DNA of 64,000 nt from Eucommia ulmoides. Lineage: Eukaryota > Streptophyta > Magnoliopsida > Garryales > Eucommiaceae. Where the stretch lies: assembly GCA_016647705.1 (NCBI GenBank), contig CM028328.1, positions 9,151,614-9,215,613 on the forward strand. Reading direction: 5' to 3'. The notes under the pieces were generated by a model. It was given only the letters and a program-made list of their open reading frames with translations. It ran no database searches and had not been told where the DNA came from. The translations under genes were made by a program, and so were the position numbers. Shown here in pieces: positions 1 to 10,819 of the stretch. How positions within the stretch are numbered: position 1 is the first letter of the stretch; the number at the start of each line of letters is the position of its first letter.

Positions 1-30
1 GAAAGTAAGTCCAACCAGAGAAAAAAAAAA

Positions 31-3000
31 ATGGGAAGCAATTTTATTCCGGTAATCGATCTGTCGGACTTCCCGGCGCAATCCCGGAATCTAATCGGAG
101 CTTGCGAGGAATGGGGTTGTTTCCGGGTCGTCAACCACGGGATCCCAAGTGGGTTGATGTCAGAGATGAAGTCGGCGCTGAGATGTCTGCTCGATCTTCC
201 GATTGAAATCAAACAGAGGAACAAAGAGGTGATCGCCGGCAGTGGATATGTGGGACCCAGCAAGAACAATCCCCTTTATGAAGGATTGGGACTTTACGAT
301 GTAGGTTCGCCGGAAGCTGTGAAGGCTTTCTGTGATCAGCTTGATGCCTCTCCTTCCCAAAGGTCTCTCTCTCACTCTCTCTCTAGAAAATTTGATACAT
401 TGGGTCTCATTTTTATTTTAGGCTGATTTTTTTTTTTTTTTTTTGGGAAAATAGAGCATTTGAAGATCAATAGAATAGTTAGAGATATCACTTTCCAATC
501 AAGCTTCATACTCAATCTATCCAGATTTATTCAAAGAAAAACATTAATTTTCTTCAACAATTCAATGGAATTTCACTGTCTTTGGTTGAATTCAACTAAT
601 TTTTGTGTTTGAAATCCGGTTGCATTTGATTGAGTTTCGAAGAAACCACGACGTTTAATATATAAGAAAACAGATCTCGGTAAGGGTGGTCTTGGGTCTC
701 TCTCGACCCCAAAAGCCATCCCCTTCTAAATCCGATGTGGGTAAACTCAATAATTTCCCCTCACATATCGGGCCATGAGGCGAGACTTTCCCTCACACTT
801 ATAACTTAACCACTAACCCCTTCTACATCTGATGTGGGATAAACCTAATAACCTCCCCTCACACATCAGATTTTTGATCGACTAACCCTTGATCAGTCTT
901 TTCATTTGTGGCTATTGTCTCACAGTTGTTGTAACCTGAGCTTAGATATTAGTGTAGGGTGATCTTAGTTCTCTCTCAACCTTAAAAGTTAGCTTATAAG
1001 TTGAGACTTTCTCTCACATTAACTTAACTAACATAGTGTGGCTCAAGCGGCTAGACATGCTTGAGTTTAAGCAGTTGATAGGCTTCTACAAGGTTAGAGG
1101 TTCGAACCTGCGGAAAAATACTTGTTAAGAAGGGCAACCACAGAACCCAAACGAGATTAGTTTCATAACCTATGTGGATGTGGGGATACTCGAGGATATA
1201 CCTTCCACATCAAATGTGAGATAAACCCAATATTCATAGAATATTCTTTGGATGAACCTTGCTTCCACTTGTACAATTTCATTTTAATTCAAGACAGGCA
1301 TATTCAATTCTTTTTACAATTTCTATTCCCTGATTCAACTGCTATTTTCTTTTCCTTTTCCAGACAAACGATACTTATATACTCTCAAGCAGTCCATGAC
1401 TTGGCCATGGACATAGGCCTAAAAGTGGCTCAAAGCATGGGTCTATCCATTGACCCATTCAAGGGATGGCCATGTCAATTCAGAATTAACAAGTACAACT
1501 TCACTCCTGAAACTGTGGGCTCGTCGGGCGTTCAAATCCACACCGATTCTGGGTTTCTTACAATATTGCAGGACGATGAAAATGTCGGAGGTCTTGAGGT
1601 TATGGACAAGACGTCCGGTGATTATGTACCGGTTGACCCCTCTCCGGGGACCCTCCTTGTCAATCTTGGAGACATTGCGAAGGTTAGTTATAGCTTCTTT
1701 TTCGGTTCAATTTTGTTTGTGTTTTTTTTTTGAAACCAAAATGTCCTCTAATGGGTGTGCTATCATGGCACACATACAGAGTAAGAGCCAAAATATTAGA
1801 TTAGTAGGTGAGTAAGTTAATTAGGGTTAATTAACTGATTCAGGTTTAAATATGATTGTTTTAATGTTAGGTTTGTTTTTATTAGATTGGGTAAGATTTG
1901 TTTGGTTAGATTTATATTAATTTAGTTTAATTAAATTTAATTGGGTTTAAATAGGTATTTGTTTATTTGGGTCTAATTAGGTTTGACGGGGTTTAGTTTA
2001 TTAATTTTATTTTATTTGGGTTGGGTTAGATTTTAGGGTAATTTTTTTTTAGTCCTCTATAGATAGCCTATTAAAAAATTAGATCACCTGACAACCACAA
2101 TTAAGTTTTCAGCTCCCAAGAATATTTAGGAAAAAGTCACTGCATTTTGACCACTCTGTTCACTCATATTTACGATTATGTCATTTTGTCATATGCAACA
2201 AGACAAAAGTGTGTAACAGGGTGTTAATGTTAACGTAAAACTGTTTAAGCAATATACTTTGCCTATATTACAAAACTACAATTTTAATTTTACGTTAACG
2301 TTATTGTATTCATGTTCTTTTTTGTTTGTGCATGTTGACGCATCTTCCTTATCTGTTTGTGTGTGTAAACGTTAACGTATCTTTATTTTTTGAGATTTTT
2401 CTGTGAGTTAACATTAACATAATCGTAATATATAACGTTAACGCATTTAACCATTGCTGTGTGTTTTTATCATTAACGTATTTTTAAGGGTTTTGTGCGT
2501 TAACGTTAATGCATTTCACCATCGTATGTGATGAGCTTTTGTTTTTGTTTTTTTTTTTAGCATGAAATGCATTAACGTTAATGCACAATTTTGGGCTTCT
2601 GTGTATTACCGTCAACACATTTTCATATTCTTTTAGCGTTAACGTATCTGTATTAACGTCCTGTTATGTGATATTTTGTCTTTTTGAATTGAATGTGTGT
2701 TTGAGTTGAGTTTGTGTTAGCGTTAATGCACATTTTTTTGGATTATCTTCTGTGTTAATGTTAACACATTTAATATTGTCCAGAAAAACATATGTGAAAA
2801 AATTACACAAAAGCACTAATGTTAACATAAAATTAACAGCTCCTTCACCTCTATTACCATTCATATCCCCACCATAAAAAAACAGATCCCAAAAATATCT
2901 AGATCTGAAAATGATCTCAAAAACATTTAAAAACATTTTATCCCCACCATAAAAAATACTATGTTCACTCAAAAAATAGATCCCAAAAACATTTAGATCT

Positions 3001-4618
3001 AAAAATGATCTGGGTATAAAATATTACCGCGTGAACATCTATATATACATAAACGTCCACTCAACTTTTCAAAACAAACAAATTGGCTTAAAAAATCAAA
3101 AAATTAGATAAGAAATTTCTAGATGTAGAAAGAAATCGAACACCCACATCTCTCTAGATCGGAACTCGATCTGAACGAATCTGGCATATTGAAGGAGGGA
3201 TAGAGGTTCGGGTGTTCAATCGCCGCATCTGAAAACCATGAATGCATGTATATCTGGCTGAATTACTCAACTTTACTTAAAAATAAAATAAAAAATAAAA
3301 CAAAATGCATGTCCGAAATTCAAGAGAGAGAGAGAGAGAGAGACTACAAGTAAAGTAAACAGAAGATAAGAGAGAAAGTAGAAGTAGAAACAATGGAGGG
3401 AAAGAGAGCCCTGCCTGCGTCCCCCATGGCTAAACCACCTAACCACAACCCGTCAGCTATCACAGTCTCTCCAGATCCGGATTCGGTACTTGTACCCATT
3501 GCCCTCTTCGACCTAGAACCCCGTTTCCGGATCCATTGTACCTGACCCCAACATTGACCCAGAACGTGTCCATGGCGACGGCGATGGCGGAGTCCATGTC
3601 ATCGGCGTCCAAGAAGAAAGATCGTCTACTGGCGACGGTGGCGTCCATGGTGATGACGGCGAAAAATGGGAACCCAAATCTGAGAAATATAGATCTGGAA
3701 CTTCCATGGTAATGGCGGCGACGACGGTGTCCATGAAGATAATGGTACAATGACGGAGGGGATCAGAAGGTATGGCTCACGAATTGAAAGTGTCCGATTG
3801 TCGACGGCTCTGGCGTGCTCAGGAACAGCGGTGATCTTCATCAGAAGGGAGAGACTCACCTAGGGTTTTTAGAGAGAGAGACTCTCTCATGAATTTGAAA
3901 TAATTTGTGACTGAACGGTGGATTGTGGAGTAATTATCCCGAGAGAGCACGTTAACGGTTGACGTGAATGAAAGAGAAATGAGTTTTGTTTCAAGGGTAT
4001 GTGTGTCTTTTTACTACTTTTTTTTATCTTTGGATGACCAAAAACTTAATTGGTTGTGCCTTGAAGTCTAATCCCTACATGAACAGTTGAAAATATTTTT
4101 TTTCCCCTAAATAGTCTCTTAAATAAGGACTAAATAATAAAACTTCTAGATTAATTGGTTAATTTTATTTTATTTGAGCTAGATCAGATTAATTTTATTT
4201 GATTAATTTTAATTTTAATACAAAAATAAAAAAATGTCACACAATTTGCCACAACTATTGAAGTCCTCATCCAAATAATGGTGTGTCATTCTGGTGTGCC
4301 ATATTAAGCAAATGACACAATCCTTATCGTTCGATAATTTCTGATGGCGGGCCCACATGGATGTAGGTGTGGAGCAACGGAAGTTTCTATAATGTGAAAC
4401 ACCGAGTGCAATGCAAGGAGGCAACAATACGAGTATCGATTGCTCTCTTTGTATTGGGACCAAAGGAAGAGGCGGTGGAAGCACCGCCTGAATTAGTGGA
4501 CAATCACCACCCTCGTCTCTACATTCCTGTCAAATTCGAAGATTATAGAATTCTCAGGTTGTCCACCGGATTGCGTGCCGGAGAAGCTCTTTCCCTCCTA
4601 CACGCCACCAAGTCTTGA
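31..4618 (+). CDS. DAO: 2-oxoglutarate-dependent dioxygenase, DAO (auxin oxidation) type, three exons
   Basis: Exons 31-362, 1364-1682 and 4367-4618 join to 903 bases, 300 residues, close to the usual DAO length of about 295-300. Both introns are GT-AG; the first splits the Arg111 codon, the second is phase 0. Family features seen: N-terminal DIOX_N part with WGCFRVVNHG; LGLYD and CDQLDAS around residues 85-107; YNFTPETVG before the catalytic core; Fe ligands His170 and Asp172 (HTDSGFLTILQDD) and His229 (NVKHRVQCKEAT); 2-oxoglutarate-binding Arg239-x-Ser241. DAO enzymes convert indole-3-acetic acid to 2-oxindole-3-acetic acid in the cytosol, the main auxin-inactivating oxidation. The LGLYD/HTDSGFLTILQDD/VKHRVQCKEAT set separates DAO from GA oxidases, but substrate is inferred from family only. 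The ATG follows an A-rich 5' leader cut by the window edge, so the promoter is not visible. No damage seen; intron 2 (2684 bp) is swollen by repeats. Confidence 0.9.
681..1030. repeat. Duplicated repeat fragment in DAO intron 1
   Basis: Two related stretches, near 681-800 and 950-1025, share a sentence-like order: a 'gggtggtctt/gggtgatctt' start, then tctctctc-cct/ccc, 'aaaagcca/aaaagtta', and a 'gagactttc(c)ctcacac' end. Between them 'gatgtgggataaacctaataacc' type sequence is also repeated (about 733, 830). This looks like degenerate transposon-derived DNA common in plant introns. I cannot assign a family. Confidence 0.4.
1031..1230 (+). mobile_element. tRNA-derived SINE-like insertion in DAO intron 1
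   Basis: An internal RNA polymerase III promoter is visible: A-box-like TGGCTCAAGCGG at 1039-1050 and a canonical B box GGTTCGAACC at 1099-1108, about 50 bp apart as in tRNA genes. No tRNA cloverleaf with anticodon stem can be drawn, so this is a tRNA-derived SINE head rather than a tRNA gene. The body continues to about 1230; the 3' end and target duplication are not clear. Confidence 0.5.
2040..4108. mobile_element. Mutator-like insertion with palindromic sub-repeats, filling DAO intron 2
   Basis: The ends are imperfect inverted repeats: the part at about 2082-2120 (containing ACAACC-x2-AATTAAGTTTT) matches the reverse complement of about 4045-4075, and the outer ends are GGGTAAT... and its counterpart ...TTTCCCC. 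The inside (2215-2800) is packed with copies of TTAACGTTAA and TTAACRTTAAYG variants, a palindromic motif. A (GA)n tract is at 3322-3343 and a GC-richer block at 3460-3860. That block has open frames on both strands but no protein I recognise. No clean 9-bp target duplication was found, so the exact ends are uncertain. Confidence 0.4.
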
Positions 4619-4755
4619 GAATTAAAGAGAGGAAATAGAAATTAAAATGAATGGGAAGAAGTCTAGGAAGTGAAATGGATATAATTGCAAATTCTTTTCT
4701 TTGTTTTAGTTTTTGTTTCACTCAAATAAATTTGAATCTTGGGAGTATAATGTTG

Positions 4756-4823
4756 AAAAATGTTGAAAATGTTAATTTTAGTTAGTATAAATATTAATTA
4801 AAATTAACATTTTCAACATTTTT
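4756..4823. repeat. Perfect 25-bp stem-loop downstream of DAO
   Basis: Positions 4756-4780 and 4799-4823 are exact reverse complements, 25 of 25, with an 18-bp AT-rich loop. It starts about 140 bp after the DAO stop codon and could lie in its 3' UTR. It may be a tiny MITE or an RNA hairpin. Confidence 0.7.
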
Positions 4824-7091
4824 TTATTATTACTAATTGATACATGTATAGGTAGTATATATAGGTAGTATATGTGGTGGTAGAGATTTCTTACTTTATG
4901 TCTCATTGATATATGTCATGATAAGTATTTTATTTTGAAATTTTATAATGAAAAATTTATGGTTTTGTGATGATTAAATTATTATCGCCCATAAAATTAA
5001 TATTTATTAAACATATGAATTTCAAGAATATATTTTTATGTGTCATCTGTTTTACTTATTTATTGTATTATTATATTTTGAGAATTTGAAATGTTAAAGT
5101 CATTTGTTTTATTTATAGATTGAGATGATTAATGTCAATCAAATTTCGATACCAAATTATTAGTGGTCGAAGTACCACATGATGCATTCATTAATATTTT
5201 CATGAGATTAAATAAAACAAGTTAAGTCGAACTAATTTTGTAAAATGACAAGAAAATAGATTTTATTTTTATAACAATATTGGATTGTGTTAAAATTCTA
5301 TGTGAAGATGCTTTACATAGATTGTCAAGATAGAAGATTGGAAATGAGGCAAGTTATATATTTTGATAAAACTAAATAATATAGTTTTATGGATTATACA
5401 GTTTTAACATCAAAATTGAGTTATGATTTTAGTTGTAAAACAAGTATAAAAGAAAAATGCTATGATATTGGAAGAAATCCGAAGACAACAAAGTGAAATA
5501 TTGAAGAATAATAAAAACGGAATTTATGTGATTTAAGCTCTAGCCTCGGACAAAAGAAAATTTTGAATAAAATAAATAAATGAATATGACTATTACATTT
5601 GTCCCAATGTATTTACATTTTTTTTTTTAACTCGAGTTTCTTAGTGGTTAAATATCATTTGTCTTCCATGTATTTTTTATTTAATTTAAAAATTCTTGGA
5701 TTTGTGATTATTATTCTTGAATATGTTCTTGGTATTCTTGAATTTGTTTTAGGATTTGTTCTTAAATTTGTAGTTTAGGGTTCGTTTTTAATTTTTCGGA
5801 TAAAATTATTACCAAACGCGATTCTGTTCCCAGATCTCCCAAAAAAAAAATTGTCATTACCAAACGCCCTTCTGTTCTAAAAAAGAAAATAAAATTTTCA
5901 TCTCATCTCATCTCATTCTCATCCCACTGTATGGAATGAGCACGAAACGGTTACCAAATGCCCCTTAATGTCTCATTCTTGCCCCCTCGCTATCTCTGCC
6001 CTTCACAACTATAGGCCGGAAATGTCACTACCTGCCAACTTCTGTGCATAGTTTGGGCTTATATTATTTTTTAATCATTTTTTTTAGTTTTTCTTTTTAA
6101 AAATAATCATTTTTTTAGTTTTTATTTTTTACTAATATTACCGAAATGTAGGTAACAATTATTGAAATTGTCTGTTGAAATAGTTCAGCGATTATAGTTA
6201 TTTTATTTTTATGTTTGGATTATTGTTGGTAAATATATTATGTTAAAAAATTACAAGTAATGCATCATTTCATTGGAGAGGTTTAGTTCAAGTTAAGTCT
6301 TAATTTTTTTTTTTTCATAAATTAAAAATAAATGATTGAGATGCTAAAAGTTTTTAACGTGAATATAATTTTTATCCCCATATGAAAATTTATAATAGTG
6401 CTTTTATCCACATGAAAATTTATAATAGGCACACTCCAGTAGAATATAATGTTATTCATTAAGGATAAAAAATAATAATTTAGTAGAAAGATATAATGAT
6501 TTTATTCATTAAAGATAAAAAATACACTTTCAATCAACAATCTACGGTTTCAAAATTTTAACCTATAAAGTCCAAATTTTTTGCGTCTTTTATACCAACC
6601 ATACCAAACTTATTTTGAACAAAAATATTAATTAAAAAAAAAAAAAAAAAAAAAAAGGAGAAAGTGGTGGTGCCATTTTCAAAAGAAAATCACAAAAAAA
6701 TTGACTCAATTGCATAAATGAAAAATATCAATAATAAATGAATTTATTGGGCTGGACGCATCTCAGCTTTTAGGGCCAAGCAAAAAAGCTAAAATAGTAA
6801 TTTAATAGAAAGCATATAATTACAGTAGAATAAAGAATATAATTTAATATTGCAGAATAAAATTTTAAAAATGAAATGTGCAACTAACAATAACAATAAC
6901 AAGATGAGGTGTACAGTAGAAAATGAGCACCGATCCCATGTCTGTTTATTAAGAGCGAGGATTCCCCTTCAAAACCTCCATTAGGTACGCGTATAAGGGC
7001 AGGGATTGCGATCCGAATCCTCCACCCCAAGATCGTCCCCTCTCAATACCCATTTCCTCCTCCCATACCCTACGCCGCCGTCGCAGCCGTC
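4824..7091. other. AT-rich intergenic region between DAO and the CAT gene
   Basis: No credible coding sequence in either strand. It contains a truncated PIF-type MITE (5770-5964), a poly-A run near 6632-6655 and two short related stretches at 6395-6440 (cacatgaaaatttataatag repeated). The 5' UTR and promoter of the CAT gene must lie in the last few hundred bases; I see no convincing TATA box close to 7092. Confidence 0.6.
5770..5964. mobile_element. Truncated PIF/Harbinger-like MITE, 3' end only
   Basis: The block from 'ttcgtttttaattttt' through two 'ttaccaaacgc' motifs to the terminal 'cggttaccaaatgcccc' matches the right ends of the complete MITEs at 48563-49459, 56923-57560 and 59085-59667 in order and spacing, including 'catctcatctcat...catcccactg'. 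A TTA/TAA trinucleotide follows. No matching left terminus (GTTTGGTAACC) is present upstream, so the element is truncated. Confidence 0.6.
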
Positions 7092-8879
7092 ATGGAACCA
7101 AATACACAGTTGTCGCTGCCGCCGCCGAAGGCTAAATCCTACTGGCGATTCAGCAAAGAGGACTTTTTCCCAGAACCCTCTTTCCAGAATCTTGCCGCCT
7201 ATAGAAATGCCCTTTTCGATACCTGCCACCGCTTGAAGGACCGCGTCTTCGGCCGCTCCTCCGACGCCGCCGAGATCGTCGAACTCAAGAAACAGAGCGA
7301 GAACAAAATGCGCTTGTGCCTCACATGGTGGGATCTCATTTGGATGGGTTTCGGCTCCGTCGTTGGTTCCGGAATCTTCGGAATCACCGGTCAAGAAGCC
7401 CACAACAGTGCCGGCCCTTCGATCGTCCTCTCCTACGTCGCGTCCGGCGTCTCTGCCCTCCTCTCTGTCTTCTGCTACACCGAATTCGCGGTCGAAATAC
7501 CCGTCGCCGGCGGCTCCTTCTCCTACCTCCGCGTCGAATTAGGGGATTTCATAGCATTCATCGCCGCCGGAAACATCCTCCTGGAATCCGTCGTCGGCTC
7601 CGCCGGATTAGGGAGAGCATGGTCCTCCTACTTCGCCACCATCATCAACAGCAACGCCGATTTCCTCAGAATCAAGGTAAACGCCTTCGCAGAAGGCTTC
7701 AATCTCTTAGACCCAATTTCCGTCGCCGTCTTAGCCATCACAAACGGCATAGCCATGGCAGGAACAAGGCATACCTCTTGCCTGAACTGGGTTAGCTCCA
7801 TAATCAGTGCTCTAGTCATCGTTTTTATCATAATCGTCGGGTTTCTCCATGCCAACACCTCGAACCTACTACCCTTCTTCCCATACGGCGTCAAGGGTAT
7901 GTTCCAGGCCGCCGCCGTCGTCTACTGGTCCTACACAGGGTTCGACATGGTCGCCACCATGGCTGAAGAAACCAAAAACCCAACAAAAGACATACCCATA
8001 GGATTAGTCGGATCAATGTCCATAATCACCGTAATCTATTGCTTGATGGCGTTAGCACTTGTGATGATGGTGAATTACACACAAATCGACGTGAACGCCG
8101 CCTATTCGGTGGCATTCGAGAGAATCGGCATGAAATGGGCCAAGTATTTGGTGAGCATTTGTGCGTTAAAGGGTATGACCACGAGCTTGCTAGTAGGAGC
8201 CATGGGTCAAGCCCGATACACCACCCAAATCGCCCGTGCCCATATGATCCCACCATGGTTTGCTCTCGTTCACCCCAAAACCGGCACCCCTATAAACGCC
8301 ACCCTCTTGGTCACCATCGTCGGTTGCATTGTCTCCTTCTTCTCGAGCTTGGACGTTCTATCAAGCGTTCTTTCTCTAAGTACCCTCTTCATATTCATGC
8401 TCATGGCTGTAGCGTTGCTCGTGAGGCGATACTATGTGAAGGATGTGACTCCAAGAGGCGTTTTGCTCAAATTCATTGCGTGTTTGTTTGTGGTGATCGG
8501 TTCTTCTATTGGGATAACGGCGCTCTGGGCTTTGGACAGTAGGGGGTGGATAGGGTATACGATTGGGGGTGGGTTTTGGGCATTGGGTGCCCTGGGAATG
8601 GGATTTCTGCCGAAGCAGAGGGCGCCCAAGGTCTGGGGGGTTCCGCTTGTGCCGTGGCTGCCATTGTTGTCGATCGGGATGAACTTGTTCTTGATTGGGT
8701 CATTGGGGAAGGCGGCGTTCTTCAGGTTCTTTATATGTAGCGTGGTGATGCTGACTTACTACTTGCTGGTTGGGGTGCACGCGACGTACGACGTGGTGCA
8801 TCAGGATGAAGGAGAAGCTAAGGGAGTCGAAGAAGGGAATGCGATTGGGAAAGAAAATGAAAATGAAGCAAATTTATAG
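7092..8879 (+). CDS. CAT5: Cationic amino acid transporter, CAT5-like, intronless
   Basis: An uninterrupted 595-residue frame. It is an APC-superfamily amino acid permease of the plant CAT family, which imports Lys/Arg/other amino acids with protons across the plasma membrane or an endomembrane. The N-terminus has the SYWRFSKEDFFPEPSF block (about 16-31) and LKKQSENKM before the first helix. TM1 carries GSGIFGITGQEAH (about 92-104), followed by FCYTEFAVEIPVAGGSFSYL (127-146); later MAEETKNPTKDIPIG, GQARYTTQIARAHMIPPW and HPKTGTPINA; and a C-terminal CAT_C segment starting at KVWGVPLVPWLP. About 14 hydrophobic segments can be traced. Compared with remembered Arabidopsis proteins it fits CAT5 best (KYLVSICALKGMTTSLLVG, YYVKDVTP), but CAT1 or CAT8 orthology is not excluded. 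The acidic tail is typical. The chosen ATG gives the normal family N-terminus. No defects seen. Confidence 0.92.
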   Translation: MEPNTQLSLPPPKAKSYWRFSKEDFFPEPSFQNLAAYRNALFDTCHRLKDRVFGRSSDAAEIVELKKQSENKMRLCLTWWDLIWMGFGSVVGSGIFGITGQEAHNSAGPSIVLSYVASGVSALLSVFCYTEFAVEIPVAGGSFSYLRVELGDFIAFIAAGNILLESVVGSAGLGRAWSSYFATIINSNADFLRIKVNAFAEGFNLLDPISVAVLAITNGIAMAGTRHTSCLNWVSSIISALVIVFIIIVGFLHANTSNLLPFFPYGVKGMFQAAAVVYWSYTGFDMVATMAEETKNPTKDIPIGLVGSMSIITVIYCLMALALVMMVNYTQIDVNAAYSVAFERIGMKWAKYLVSICALKGMTTSLLVGAMGQARYTTQIARAHMIPPWFALVHPKTGTPINATLLVTIVGCIVSFFSSLDVLSSVLSLSTLFIFMLMAVALLVRRYYVKDVTPRGVLLKFIACLFVVIGSSIGITALWALDSRGWIGYTIGGGFWALGALGMGFLPKQRAPKVWGVPLVPWLPLLSIGMNLFLIGSLGKAAFFRFFICSVVMLTYYLLVGVHATYDVVHQDEGEAKGVEEGNAIGKENENEANL

Positions 8880-9221
8880 AGACGTGTTTGGTTGGTTGTT
8901 TTTTTTTTTTTTTTAAATGATTCTGTTAATAATTTAGGGTTTAGGATGTTTTAGGGTTTATGGGTTTTTTTTATTGATTCTATTAATAATATAGGGTCTA
9001 GGATATTTTGGGAGTCTTTCTTTTGTTTTTTGGGTTCTATTGAATTTTGTGTGAATAGCCATATTTGCTTGGAATAATTTCTTTGAATGGATTTTAATTT
9101 CATTTCATTTCATTTCTTGGTTTCTATCCTATATATGATTGATTCCTAATTTCCTATTGACTAGAAGAAAGTTGTGGTGCACCTACCGTTTGGATTGGTT
9201 TACGAGGGTGACTTCTTGTCC
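8880..9221. other. 3' flank of the CAT gene
   Basis: AT-rich, no gene. It starts with a T-rich 3' UTR-like stretch and includes a short imperfect tandem duplication (about 8922-8960 and 8975-9015, 'taataat..tagggt.taggat.tttggg'). The hAT target site begins at its right edge. Confidence 0.5.
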
Positions 9222-9233
9222 ATTGGTTCTAGG
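9222..9233. mobile_element. Left tip of a hAT element split by the copia insertion
   Basis: 9222-9229 is ATTGGTTC, the 8-bp target duplication of the hAT element whose body is at 30672-31309. 9230-9233 is TAGG, the first four bases of its terminal inverted repeat. The copia element starts at 9234, and 9229-9233 (CTAGG) is its own 5-bp target duplication. Confidence 0.85.
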
Positions 9234-9260
9234 TAACGGAGAAGGTAATTTACACACTTA

Positions 9261-9974
9261 GGGCATGTTTGATAAAAAAAATTAAGTGCTTAAAACTAAT
9301 TATATTAAGTACTTAATTAATTAAGTTTGTTTAATAAATGTAATTAATATCACTTAATTAATTAAGTTAACTTAAAAATTAAGTCAAAATGTGAGTAAAA
9401 AATTAAGTCAAGACCTCTTCACTTATTTCATTTTGTTTAATGCACTCCATTATTTTTCATTTAAAAAAAATTATATTTTGACCATTTTACCTTTGATCCC
9501 CTATGAGCATTTAATTAGAGTTAAGATTAATGAGAATTAGATTAATTTTGGATTATTTTATGATTTTAATTTTATTTTTTATTTAAATTATTGTTATAAT
9601 TTAATTTAAGCAATCAAACTACATAACAAAATACATAATATTTACATATTTTTGGTTAATTTCTATTTTTAATTTTAATATGTATATATATATTTTTTTT
9701 AAAAATGGCACCCTGATTTTATTGTTTTGTTCTCAATTTTTTTTATTTTTTTTTTCACATTATCTTGATTCAAAAGTAGTTATGTAAATTAAATAATTTT
9801 CAGCATACAAATTTTGTACTTATCAAACAAATAAAAAAAAATTCAACACTTAAATTTTCAGCATAATTTTATCAAACAACTTTGTTAAATTTTCAGCACT
9901 TAAAATTTCAACACTTAATTTTCAGCACTTAAATTTTCAGCACTTAAAAAATTAAGTCGTTATCAAACAAGCTC
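9261..9974. mobile_element. Tourist-like (PIF/Harbinger) MITE in the copia LTR
   Basis: The ends are inverted repeats GGGCATGTTTGATAA (9261) and, read on the other strand, GAGCTTGTTTGATAA, flanked by TTA on both sides (9258-9260, 9975-9977), the PIF/Harbinger target duplication. The 714-bp inside is AT-rich, non-coding and has repeated 'ttaagtgctt/ttcagcactta' motifs near both ends. Confidence 0.85.
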
Positions 9975-10108
9975 TTAATTCATAGAATAGATTTGGTATA
10001 CATACAACAGATTTTGGGAAAAACCTAGACAAGAATAAAAAAGCTACCAAAAATACAAATTTCAATCAAATTCTAATCAAAAGTAATTATATCCAAATCA
10101 ATCTTAAT

Positions 10109-10692
10109 TAGGGGTGTGCATCGGATCAGTCAAACCTGCCAAAACCGTCCAACCCACCTAAATCGCACCGCGAAAAATCCGTTCAATACTAACTCGCACA
10201 TTGTGCAGGTCATAAACCTTGAAATCCGCATATGAATGAGCAGGTCACTGTTCAGACCCTCTTTTAACGGGTTCAACTCGTGCCGCCAAGTAAAACACAA
10301 AAGGACGTCATTTTGTAATGATATAAATAATATGTAAACTTGTTGTTTACGGTTTTTATCTGTTCCAACTACCGTCAAATATTTATCTTGCATCTTGTTA
10401 TCATCGTTCTTTTTAAATTATAATTCATTCTCTGTCTTTGTGAAAATTTCTTTCTAAATTCATTTGCCGCCTTGGATAATCCACGGTTCTAGTTAGCCCA
10501 ACCCAAAAATAGGTCAAATCCGCCAACTATTGGGTAGCCTACGATTTAAACTAACCAACCCATATACTCCAACCTGCCCCAACCCGTACATCATTGGGCG
10601 GTTCACGGTTTAAATTAACCCAACCCACCTAGTATTGGTTTGGTCTGCGGTTTTGGTCCAAACCGTCCCAAACCACCCGTTGCACACTCCTA
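10109..10692. mobile_element. Non-autonomous hAT element in the copia LTR
   Basis: Terminal repeats TAGGGGTGTGCA and, at the right end on the opposite strand, TAGGAGTGTGCAA. The 8 bases outside (ATCTTAAT, ATCCAAAT) match at 6 of 8, an aged hAT target duplication. The inside is rich in 'ccaacccaccta', 'aaccgtcc', 'ggttcacggtttaa' repeats, as in the partial element at 63540. No transposase. Confidence 0.75.
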
Positions 10693-10819
10693 ATCCAAAT
10701 CAAATCCTAATCAAAAGTAATTACACCCAAATCAGTGGAGATCAAGTTTCCTTATACACCCTCTCAAGATGGGGGGCGATTAGAGACGCTAATCTTGGGC
10801 CGAATATCTTCAAACGTAA

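Larger units (their letters stand above)
9234..10756 (-). repeat. 3' LTR of the copia element, with two insertions
   Basis: Pieces 9234-9260, 9978-10108 and 10693-10756 align with the 5' LTR at 30495-30666 (same 'gagaaggtaatt', 'cctagacaagaataa', 'gtaattacaccc', 'ggagatcaagtttccttata' order). It is interrupted by a Tourist MITE and a hAT element. Compared with the right LTR it carries an extra copy of about 50 bp ('aatcaaatyctaatcaaaagtaatta' unit), one copy on each side of the hAT insertion. Confidence 0.85.

Noticed and set aside
1031..1110. Functional tRNA gene
   Set aside because: A and B boxes fit, but acceptor and anticodon stems do not pair, so only a tRNA-derived SINE head is claimed.
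3460..3860. Minus-strand open frames of 73-96 codons in DAO intron 2
   Set aside because: Three overlapping frames in a repeat with TCCATGG-type motifs, no domain, and inside an intron of a gene on the other strand.
7316..7795. 159-codon Arg/His-rich frame overlapping the CAT gene
   Set aside because: A shadow of the CAT coding sequence in another frame.
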